A DNA stretch of 64,000 nt. Source: Agromyces sp. S2-1-8. Its GTDB lineage: Bacteria; Actinomycetota; Actinomycetes; Actinomycetales; Microbacteriaceae. Both the position numbers and the translations under genes were made by a program. The stretch is taken from positions 1,984,001 through 2,048,000 of the forward strand of contig NZ_JAJOLP010000001.1 in assembly GCF_021129215.1 (NCBI RefSeq), read 5' to 3'. A model generated the notes under the pieces. That model saw only the letters and a list, made by a program, of their open reading frames with translations, ran no database searches and was not told where the DNA came from. Shown here one piece after another: positions 57,703-64,000 of this stretch; the stretch's first letter is position 1; each line of letters begins with the position of its first letter.

Positions 57703-58400
57703 ACCCCGATCACGCGCGCTTCGCGGAATGGGACTCCGCCTACGTGCTCGGTGCGCTCTCGCCGGCCGAGCGCGGCGAGTACGAGCGGCACCTCGAGAGC
57801 TGCGACCGCTGCCGGCGCGCGGTCGCCGAGCTCGCGCCGATGCCCGGCCTGCTCGCACGCCTGACGCCCGAGCGCGCCGACGGACTCCTCGGCGAGGGCG
57901 AGCCCGGCACCCAGCCGGGCCCGCGCGACGACCTCCTCGACGTCGTGCGGCTCGAGGGTCGTCGCCGTCGCCGACGCAGGGCGCGGACCTGGTGGCTCGC
58001 GTCCGCGGCGGCCGCCGTCCTGCTCGTCGCCGCGATCGCCGTGCCGATCGGCCTCACCGGCACGCCCGTCGCCTCCGAGTCGGTGGCCTTCGAATCCGTC
58101 GCGGAGGTGCCGCTGACCGCGACCGCGAGGCTCACACAGGTCGCGTGGGGCACGAGGATCGAACTCGACTGCCGCTACGCCGACACCGGGGCATCCGGCG
58201 ACGCGGACGCGAGCTGGCCGTACGTGCTCGTGGTGGTCGGGCACGACGGCGGGCGCACGGACGTGTCGAGCTGGCGGGCGAGTCCGGGCACCGAGGCCCG
58301 GCTCACGGCGGGAGCCGCTCTCGACCTCGACGAGATCGCATCCCTCGAGATCCGGGCGGTGGGCTCGGGCGACGTGCTCATGCGGAGCGCACTCGACTGA
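57699..58400 (+). CDS. Zinc-finger anti-sigma factor
   Basis: A 233-residue single-pass anti-sigma. Zinc motif His31-Cys35-Cys38 (HLESCDRC) in a ZAS domain with FAEWDSAYVLGALSPAERGE; an Arg-rich strip then a membrane span about 98-118 (WWLASAAAAVLLVAAIAVP); the C-terminal 110 residues are an outside domain of the RskA type (QVAWGTRIELDCRY, SWPYVLVVVGHDGGRTDVSS). The outside domain may sense a signal and trigger proteolysis that frees the sigma factor. It starts inside the sigma stop (ATGA). Confidence 0.9.
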   Translation: MNPDHARFAEWDSAYVLGALSPAERGEYERHLESCDRCRRAVAELAPMPGLLARLTPERADGLLGEGEPGTQPGPRDDLLDVVRLEGRRRRRRRARTWWLASAAAAVLLVAAIAVPIGLTGTPVASESVAFESVAEVPLTATARLTQVAWGTRIELDCRYADTGASGDADASWPYVLVVVGHDGGRTDVSSWRASPGTEARLTAGAALDLDEIASLEIRAVGSGDVLMRSALD

Positions 58401-58481
58401 ACGGCTGAACCATCCGTCGCTCCCTCTCGTGCTCACTGCAGGGCCGCGACCGCGGCCGATGCCGGAGAAGAGGGAATTCGC

Positions 58482-58997
58482 ATGAAATCGCGCATTGCAA
58501 CAGGAGCCGCCGTGCTCGGGCTCGTCATCGCGCTCGCGGGCTGCACGGGGACGTCCGGCGGGTCGGGCGGCACGTCCGACGGAACGGGCTACGGTGGGGA
58601 GACGTCGACCGCGACGGAGGCGCCCGACAGCGGTGCCGGCTCGTCGTCGGCGCTCACGACCGCGGACTCCGACCTCGGCGAGATCGTGGTCGACGGCCAC
58701 GGCATGACCGTCTACATGTTCGACACCGACACGCAGGGCGGCGACTCGAGCACCTGCGAGGGCCAGTGCGCGACGAACTGGCCCGCCGTGACCACCGACT
58801 CCGACGCGCCGGAGGTCGAGGGCGTGACCGGTGAGGTCGGCACGATCACGGGAGTCGACGGCTCGAAGCAGGTGACGCTCAACGGCTGGCCGTTGTACAC
58901 CTATGCGGGCGACAGCGCCGCGGGCGACACGAACGGCCAGGGGGTCGGCGGAGTGTGGTGGGTGCTGACCCCGGCGGGCGACAAGGTCGGCGGCTGA
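58482..58997 (+). CDS. Secreted lipoprotein, COG4315-like repeat protein
   Basis: A 171-residue lipoprotein: signal peptide with lipobox LAGC (Cys21), then a Gly/Ser/Thr-rich linker and the YMFDTDTQG, CEGQCATNWPAV and GWPLYTYAGDSAAGD motifs of the DUF/PF03640 secreted repeat family (function unknown). It lies 81 bases after the anti-sigma gene and is a plausible target or partner of that sigma factor. Confidence 0.88.
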   Translation: MKSRIATGAAVLGLVIALAGCTGTSGGSGGTSDGTGYGGETSTATEAPDSGAGSSSALTTADSDLGEIVVDGHGMTVYMFDTDTQGGDSSTCEGQCATNWPAVTTDSDAPEVEGVTGEVGTITGVDGSKQVTLNGWPLYTYAGDSAAGDTNGQGVGGVWWVLTPAGDKVGG

Positions 58998-59009
58998 CGG
59001 CGTTCGCAG

Positions 59010-59225
59010 CTACACGAGGCGGGGCGCGGCGTGTCGGCCGCGCTCCGTGAGCTCGCGCCGGGCCGCGGGCACGGGCTCGCCGGAGCGGACGCTTCGCCGG
59101 GCGACGGCACGCTCGTGCGCTTCGCGGATCTCCGCCTCGGTCGTGCGGTGCAGGCGGTCGGTGGCGCGGCCGGCGAGGTGCCCGGCGGCGAAGGCGGCGG
59201 CGAGGTTCATGGGAATCGATTCCAT
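59010..59225 (-). CDS. Small basic hypothetical protein
   Basis: A 71-residue Arg/Ala/Glu-rich protein (NLAAAFAAGHLAGRATDRLH then AEIREAHERAVARRSVRSGE). The open frame extends upstream, but the ATG at 59225, or 59210 which would remove five residues, is more likely. No family is recognised. It faces away from the next gene. Confidence 0.45.
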   Translation of the reverse strand: MESIPMNLAAAFAAGHLAGRATDRLHRTTEAEIREAHERAVARRSVRSGEPVPAARRELTERGRHAAPRLV

Positions 59226-59401
59226 CTCTGTGATCCGGCGGAGCCGGTGGGCGCCCCCGGGCCGGGGGCGGTTCAAGACTCGTCGGCGCGGCGGATCGCC
59301 GATTCCGGGTGGACCCCCGAACCGACCCCGGGAGTACACTGAGATTCTCTCGGGCTTTCCGTTCGGGCTGCCCGAGCTCCACTCGCACGGGGAGGTGCCG
59401 C

Positions 59402-59887
59402 ATGCCTGGCATCGATGTGATCGCAGGTATCGCGATCATCGCGACGTTCGTCATCGTGAGCGTCGCGACGGCCGACACGGGGGTGCTCGAGCAGCGCATG
59501 CGTCGCCGCGGCAGCGTCGGCGAGGCGGCCGAGGCGATCCGGCACGCGCAGGACGTGATGGACTACGCCCGCGGCGGCTACCTCGGCGTCGTCTGCACCC
59601 CGACCCGGCGCATGCGACTCTCGGGCGACCTCGAGCCGGCGACGATCCCGCCCGACGAGGCCGCACCCGAGGTGCGGGCGGTCGCGGAGGCGCCGGCCGT
59701 CGTCGCCGAGGTGCGCCCCGAACGGACGGCACGGCACCTCGCCCCGAGGCACGCCTCGCCCCGCAGGCGACTCGCCCGAGGCATCCGCGTGCTCGTCGGT
59801 CCCCGCCATCGCGGGACGACGCGGTCGCTCAGGCCGGCGGAGCGAAGAGCCCGGGCCACCACGCGACCGCGAGCGGGTACCCGATGA
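59402..59887 (+). CDS. Small membrane-anchored hypothetical protein
   Basis: A 161-residue protein: an N-terminal membrane segment (IDVIAGIAIIATFVIVSVA), then AEAIRHAQDVMDYARGGYLG, and an Arg/Pro/Ala-rich basic tail. It follows GGGGAGG. Its last 59 bases overlap the convergent CPBP protein gene. No family is known. Confidence 0.5.
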   Translation: MPGIDVIAGIAIIATFVIVSVATADTGVLEQRMRRRGSVGEAAEAIRHAQDVMDYARGGYLGVVCTPTRRMRLSGDLEPATIPPDEAAPEVRAVAEAPAVVAEVRPERTARHLAPRHASPRRRLARGIRVLVGPRHRGTTRSLRPAERRARATTRPRAGTR

Positions 59888-60653
59888 ACGACGCCATGTC
59901 GAGCACCCAATGGGCGATGACGAGCGGCATCGTGCGGCCCCAGCGCGAATAGCACCAGCCGAACACGATCCCCATCGCGACGTTGCCCGCGAACGGACCG
60001 AAGCCCTGGTAGAGGTGATAGGTGCCGCGCAGGAGCGCGCTCGAGACGATCGTCGCCCACGGGCCCACCCCCAGTTCGCGCAGCCTCGTGAACAGGTAGC
60101 CGACGACGATGATCTCCTCGGTGAGGGCGGCCTTGAGCGCCGCGAGCACGAGGATCGGCACCGTCCACCAGTGCGTGTCGAGCGGTGACGGCACGATGGT
60201 CACGGTGATGCCGGCCGCGCGTCCGAGCGCGTAGAGGGCGAGGCCGGGCAGGCCGATCACGAGCACGAGGGCGAGGCCGGATGCCGCGTCGCGGCCGGGC
60301 CGCGTGAGGTCGAACCCGATGCGGCGGAATCCGCTGCGCGTCGGCTGCCACAGCAGGTAGATCGCGAGGGCGACGACGAAGAGGCCGAAGAACACGTCGA
60401 GGAACTGGTAGGTGAAGTCGAGCCACTCGCGACTCGAACGCGACTGGTTGATCGCCGCCGACTGCTTCGCGAGCGGGGTCGTGTCGGTCACGCGGGCGAT
60501 GATGGACACGATCGAGTAGACCGCGGACGCACCGAGCGAGAGCCCGAGCACGATGACGATCTCGGCGCGCAGCCGGAACGCCCAGCGCGCGTGCGCACCA
60601 CGCACCTTGGGTTCACCTGTGTGCGGCCTGTGCAGTGGTCGTGCATCCGGCAT
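59829..60653 (-). CDS. CPBP-family intramembrane metalloprotease-like protein
   Basis: A 274-residue protein with about eight membrane segments. CPBP motifs: ALTEEIIVVGYLFTRL (motif 1, EE present but the usual sixth-position Arg is absent), LLRGTYHLYQGFGPF (motif 2) and VIAHWVLDM (motif 3). This is the CAAX protease/Abi family, whose roles include bacteriocin immunity. The absent Arg leaves activity uncertain. The start MPDARPLHRPHTGEPK at 60653 is chosen over 60821, which adds a poor Cys-rich extension. Confidence 0.85.
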   Translation of the reverse strand: MPDARPLHRPHTGEPKVRGAHARWAFRLRAEIVIVLGLSLGASAVYSIVSIIARVTDTTPLAKQSAAINQSRSSREWLDFTYQFLDVFFGLFVVALAIYLLWQPTRSGFRRIGFDLTRPGRDAASGLALVLVIGLPGLALYALGRAAGITVTIVPSPLDTHWWTVPILVLAALKAALTEEIIVVGYLFTRLRELGVGPWATIVSSALLRGTYHLYQGFGPFAGNVAMGIVFGWCYSRWGRTMPLVIAHWVLDMASFIGYPLAVAWWPGLFAPPA

Positions 60654-60765
60654 GCCGCAATCATCGCACGGGAGGCGCCCACGCAACGATCGTGCGCATT
60701 CGCGGCGGAATATGTCGTGCAAGGTGTCGCTAGGTTGCGCCTCGGTAACGGTTTCCGTCTCGACT

Positions 60766-60793
60766 TTGCATCTCAGGGAACGATTCGTAGTCT
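60766..60793 (+). promoter_or_regulatory. Candidate promoter of the dpp-like operon
   Basis: TTGCAT, 16 bases, then TAGTCT. It lies 67 bases upstream of the TTG start of the binding-protein gene and is the best -35/-10 pair in the 206-base gap. Confidence 0.4.
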
Positions 60794-60859
60794 GGCACCA
60801 CGAAGCGCACAGCCCGGCCAAGAGCCGTGTTGTTCCGCGCCCATCTCACAGGAGGAACA

Positions 60860-62488
60860 TTGAAGAACAAGAGAATCGGCGCTGCAGCCATTGCTCTTGC
60901 TGCCGCCGGCGCACTGGTGCTCACCGGCTGCACGAGCGGCGGCGGGGGCGAGTCCACCGAGGCCGCTGGCGACCCCACCGCGATCATCACGACGAATGGC
61001 TCCGAGCCGCAGAACCCGCTGATCCCGACCAACACCACCGAGACCGGCGGCGGCAAGATCGTCACCTCGCTCTTCGCGGGCCTCGTGTCGTACACGGCCG
61101 ACGGCGAGATCGTGAACGACGTCGCCGAGTCGATCGAGTCGGACGACAAGCAGACCTGGACCGTCACCCTCAAGGACGGGCAGAAGTTCACCGACGGCAC
61201 CGACGTCACCGCGCAGTCGTTCGTCGACGCGTGGAACTACGGCGCGAAGTTCAGCAACGCCCAGAGCGCTTCGTACTTCTTCGACAACATCGAGGGCTTC
61301 AGCTACACCGAGGACTCGGAGCTGACCGGCCTCAACGTGGTCGACGACAAGACCTTCACGGTCAAGCTCGTCGCCCCCGAGGCCGACTGGCCGCTGCGTC
61401 TCGGCTACACGGCGTACTACCCGCTCCCCGAGTCGGCGTACGACGACATGGAGGCCTTCGGCGAGCACCCGATCGGCAACGGCCCGTACATGTTCGCCGG
61501 CGACGACGCGTGGACGCACGAGGAGAAGATCGACCTCGTCACGAACCCCGACTACGACGGCGTTCGCACGCCCAAGAACGGTGGCCTGACCATCGTCTTC
61601 TACGCCTCGCAGGACTCGGCGTACGCCGACCTCCAGGCCGGCAACCTCGACGTGCTCGACGCCGTGCCCGACTCGGCGCTCGCGACCTACGAGGACGAGT
61701 TCGGCGACCGTGCGGTCAACCAGCCGGCGGCCATCTTCCAGGGCTTCAACATGCCGTACTACCTCGAGCACTGGAGCGGTGACGAGGGCAAGCTCCGTCG
61801 CGCCGCCATCTCGATGGCGATCAACCGCGACGAGATCACCGACGTGATCTTCCAGGGCACCCGTACCCCGGCGACCGACTACACCTCGCCGGTCATCGCG
61901 GGCTGGACCGACCAGCTCGAGGGCGCCGAGGTGCTCGACTACAACCCCGAAGAGGCCAAGAAGCTGTGGGCCGAGGCCGACGCGATCTCGCCCTACGGCG
62001 ACACCGTGTTCGACATCTCGTACAACGCCGACGGCGGCCACCAGGCCTGGGTCGACGCGGTCGTGAACTCGATCTCCAACACCCTCGGCATCCAGGCCGT
62101 GGGCAAGCCCTACCCGACGTTCGCCGCGGCCCTCGACGACCGCGAGAACAAGAAGCTGACCGGCGGCACGCGCGCCGGCTGGCAGGGTGACTACCCCTCG
62201 ATGTACAACTTCCTCGCGCCGCTCTACCAGACCGGTGCCGGGTCGAACTACGAGGGCTACTCGAGCGCCGAGTTCGACGGCCTCCTGAAGGAGGGCTCGC
62301 AGGCCGCTACTCCGGAAGACGCGACCGCGACCTTCCAGAAGGCCCAGGAGGTCCTCCTGAAGGACCTTCCGGCCATCCCGCTCTGGTACTCGAACGTGAC
62401 CGGCGCTTCCGCCGACACGGTCGACAACGTGGTGTTCGGCTGGGACTCGGTTCCGCTGTACACCGAGATCACCAAGGCGCAGGGCTAA
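60860..62488 (+). CDS. ABC transporter substrate-binding lipoprotein (dipeptide/oligopeptide type)
   Basis: A 542-residue DppA/OppA-family protein (SBP_bac_5). The start is TTG at 60860, because AGGAGG is 4 bases before it and an ATG farther up (60827) would put the lipobox too deep. The signal peptide ends in LVLTGC (Cys24). NGSEPQNPLIPTNTTETGGG, TVTLKDGQKFTDGTDVTAQS, and IGNGPYMFA are standard motifs. It captures peptides or a similar ligand outside the cell for the permeases that follow. Confidence 0.93.
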   Translation: MKNKRIGAAAIALAAAGALVLTGCTSGGGGESTEAAGDPTAIITTNGSEPQNPLIPTNTTETGGGKIVTSLFAGLVSYTADGEIVNDVAESIESDDKQTWTVTLKDGQKFTDGTDVTAQSFVDAWNYGAKFSNAQSASYFFDNIEGFSYTEDSELTGLNVVDDKTFTVKLVAPEADWPLRLGYTAYYPLPESAYDDMEAFGEHPIGNGPYMFAGDDAWTHEEKIDLVTNPDYDGVRTPKNGGLTIVFYASQDSAYADLQAGNLDVLDAVPDSALATYEDEFGDRAVNQPAAIFQGFNMPYYLEHWSGDEGKLRRAAISMAINRDEITDVIFQGTRTPATDYTSPVIAGWTDQLEGAEVLDYNPEEAKKLWAEADAISPYGDTVFDISYNADGGHQAWVDAVVNSISNTLGIQAVGKPYPTFAAALDDRENKKLTGGTRAGWQGDYPSMYNFLAPLYQTGAGSNYEGYSSAEFDGLLKEGSQAATPEDATATFQKAQEVLLKDLPAIPLWYSNVTGASADTVDNVVFGWDSVPLYTEITKAQG

Positions 62489-62502
62489 GACGACACCTCG
62501 TC

Positions 62503-62508
62503 TATAAT
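62503..62508 (+). promoter_or_regulatory. TATAAT hexamer in the dppA-dppB gap
   Basis: An exact consensus -10 hexamer lies just after the binding-protein stop and before a 15-bp hairpin. No -35 is seen. In this GC-rich genome an exact TATAAT is rare, but transcription from it would run straight into the hairpin. Confidence 0.3.
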
Positions 62509-62518
62509 CCCGTCTAAC

Positions 62519-62552
62519 ATGATGTCCGGGGCGGCAACGCCCCGGACATCAT
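62519..62552 (+). terminator. Hairpin between binding protein and permease genes
   Basis: A perfect 15-bp stem with GCAA tetraloop (ATGATGTCCGGGGCG and its complement). It lies 30 bases after the binding-protein stop and 68 before the permease start. Such hairpins often let more binding protein than permease be made. No T-tract follows. Confidence 0.65.
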
Positions 62553-62620
62553 GCTGATATCCGAACGACTCTGTGATTGCGGCCCAAAATGCTCTCAGCA
62601 CTAGACACTGAGGAGCGCTG

Positions 62621-63547
62621 ATGCTCTGGTACACCGGAAAGCGACTCCTCCAAATCATCCCCGTGCTCCTCGGAGCCACCTTCCTCATCTACTTCATGGT
62701 CTTCTCCATGCCCGGAGACCCGATCGCGGCGCTCTTCGGCGACCGGCCACCGGCGCCCGGTGTGATCGAGCAGCTCCGCGAGCAGTACCACCTGAACGAA
62801 CCGTTCATCGTGCAGTACTTCTACTACCTCGCGGGCATCTTCCAAGGCGACTTCGGCGTCACCTACTCGGGCCAGCCGGTCAATGAAGTCCTCGCCCGAA
62901 CGTTCCCGGTGACGATCCGCCTCGCGCTGCTCGCGATCTTCTTCGAGATGATCGCCGGCATCTCGGTCGGCCTCATCAGCGGCCTGCGCAAGGGCGGAAT
63001 CTTCGACGCGACCGGCCTCGGCGTGAGCCTCGTGCTCATCTCGCTGCCGATCTTCGTGCTCGGCTTCGTCGCGCAGTACTTCATGGGCATCCAGTGGGGC
63101 TGGTTCAGCCCGACCGTGGGTGCCGGTGCTCCGACCCAGGACCTCATCCTCCCGGCCCTGGTGCTGGCGACCATCAGCTTCGCGCAGATCTCGCGGTTGA
63201 CGCGCTCCTCGGTCATCGAGACCCAGGGGCTCGACTTCGTGCGCACCGCGTACAGCAAGGGACTCTCCGGCAAGCGCATCGTGCCGGTGCACATCCTGCG
63301 CAACTCGCTGATCCCGGTCGTCACGTACCTCGGCACCGACTTCGGCACGCTCCTCGTCGGCGCGACCGTCACCGAGGGCATCTTCAACGTGCCCGGCGTC
63401 GGTCGAACCCTCTATCAGGCGGTCATCCGAGGTGAAGGACCCACCGTCGTGTCCTTCGTCACGATCATGGTGCTGCTGTACCTCATCGTGAACCTCCTGA
63501 TCGACCTTCTCTACGCCGTGCTCGACCCGAGGATCCGCTATGCCTGA
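62621..63547 (+). CDS. ABC transporter permease, DppB type
   Basis: A 308-residue permease with six hydrophobic segments. The opening YTGKRLLQIIPVLLGATFLI, REQYHLNEPFIVQYFYYLAG, and the EAA loop LDFVRTAYSKGLSGKRIVPV (EAA motif). ATG at 62621 after GAGGAG. It overlaps the next permease by 8 bases. Confidence 0.94.
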   Translation: MLWYTGKRLLQIIPVLLGATFLIYFMVFSMPGDPIAALFGDRPPAPGVIEQLREQYHLNEPFIVQYFYYLAGIFQGDFGVTYSGQPVNEVLARTFPVTIRLALLAIFFEMIAGISVGLISGLRKGGIFDATGLGVSLVLISLPIFVLGFVAQYFMGIQWGWFSPTVGAGAPTQDLILPALVLATISFAQISRLTRSSVIETQGLDFVRTAYSKGLSGKRIVPVHILRNSLIPVVTYLGTDFGTLLVGATVTEGIFNVPGVGRTLYQAVIRGEGPTVVSFVTIMVLLYLIVNLLIDLLYAVLDPRIRYA

Positions 63548-64000
63548 CCAGTCTTCATCGAAGCTCCCGATCGAGCACTACGTCGCCCCGCTGGAGGAGA
63601 CCAAGCTCGAGGCCATCGACTCGGTCAAGACCGAGGGCAAGCCGTCGAACCTCTGGATCGACGCGTGGGCCGACCTGCGCCGCCGACCGATGTTCTGGAT
63701 CTCGTCCGCGCTGATCCTCATCATCGTGTTCATCGCGCTGTTCCCCGGACTGTTCACGAACGAGCCTCCGAACGCGAACTGCCTGCTCGCCAACAGCAAC
63801 GGCGCACCCGTCGCGGGTCACCCGCTCGGCTTCACCCGGCAGGGCTGCGACGTCTGGTCGCGCATCGTGCACGGTGCGGGCACCTCGCTCTCGGTGGGCA
63901 TCATCGTGACGATCCTCGTGTTCACGCTCGGTGTGATCTTCGGCGCGTTCGCGGGCTACTACGGCGGCTGGACCGACGGCATCCTCTCGCGCGTCGGCGA
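63540..64000 (+). CDS. ABC transporter permease, DppC type (3' partial)
   Basis: The first 153 residues of the second permease, MPDQSSSKLPIEHYVAPLEE to the window edge. N-terminal segment DLRRRPMFWISSALILIIVF, then TRQGCDVWSRIVHGAGTSLS with GAFAGYYGGWTDG. It overlaps the previous gene by 8 bases and continues outside the window, where ATPase genes would be expected. Confidence 0.92.
   Translation, partial: MPDQSSSKLPIEHYVAPLEETKLEAIDSVKTEGKPSNLWIDAWADLRRRPMFWISSALILIIVFIALFPGLFTNEPPNANCLLANSNGAPVAGHPLGFTRQGCDVWSRIVHGAGTSLSVGIIVTILVFTLGVIFGAFAGYYGGWTDGILSRVG

Overview
The window is about 71% GC, has short intergenic gaps, many GTG starts and GTGA/ATGA stop-start overlaps. It carries a family-typical set of genes (RmuC, YchF, DUF6264-like and DUF6220-like membrane proteins, a NrtR-controlled nad operon, a PhzE-type fused anthranilate synthase) and one copy of an imperfect palindrome of the kind scattered through Microbacteriaceae genomes. 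I read it as chromosomal DNA of a high-GC actinobacterium, most likely Microbacteriaceae (Agromyces-like). There are no phage genes, transposases, CRISPR arrays, tRNAs or rRNAs.

Layout. 1-2965: end of one half and all of the other half of a heterodimeric ABC exporter. 2994-6945: fructose-bisphosphate aldolase with a small membrane protein, divergent from two tandem GlpX-type fructose-bisphosphatases (gluconeogenesis). 7156-16116: housekeeping and small metabolic genes (VOC protein, RmuC, DEDDh exonuclease, methyltransferases, an ArsR/SRPBCC pair, YchF, a coiled-coil membrane protein, a winged-helix regulator divergent from a hydrolase, GNAT). 16215-21690: a LysR-type HTH-only protein, SDR plus TetR, GNAT, acyltransferase, NIPSNAP-like protein and an ABC-F ATPase. 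21802-24014: ECF sigma factor followed by an odd acidic-repeat membrane protein. 24072-32490: two Fpg/Nei-like glycosylases flanking a catabolic island of two divergent amidohydrolases and an MFS carrier, with two GTATAC-centred operators and the broken remains of a GntR regulator. 32468-34515: PhzE/TrpEG-type anthranilate synthase behind a Trp-Trp leader peptide and attenuator hairpin. 34559-39553: PrmC-like methyltransferase, phosphoribosyltransferase, a solute-binding/VWA fusion and a DHA2 efflux pump. 39755-45509: nrtR-nadA-nadB-nadC-cysteine desulfurase, a de novo NAD operon with two palindromic candidate NrtR sites. 45715-51499: membrane protein, membrane-anchored multicopper oxidase, and a 1080-residue membrane protein with a patatin-like domain. 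51656-56443: tandem glycine riboswitch and gcvT-gcvH-gcvP. 56555-58997: DUF2231 protein, ECF sigma, anti-sigma and lipoprotein. 59010-60653: small proteins and a CPBP-type membrane protein. 60860-64000: a dipeptide/oligopeptide ABC importer (binding protein, two permeases), running off the right edge.

The most noteworthy regulatory structures are the tryptophan attenuator, the paired NrtR palindromes, the orphaned GntR-type operators next to a decayed GntR gene, and the glycine riboswitch. The most noteworthy unexplained signal is a 9-mer (GGATGCCTC / GAGGCATCC) present at least 24 times, including in several intergenic gaps and in more than one reading frame. The most unusual proteins are the membrane patatin-like protein, the acidic-repeat protein beside an ECF sigma factor, and the HTH-only LysR-like protein with a basic tail. 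Stretches over 300 bases without an intact gene are 25172-25509 (GntR remnant) and 51500-51923 (glycine riboswitch leader).
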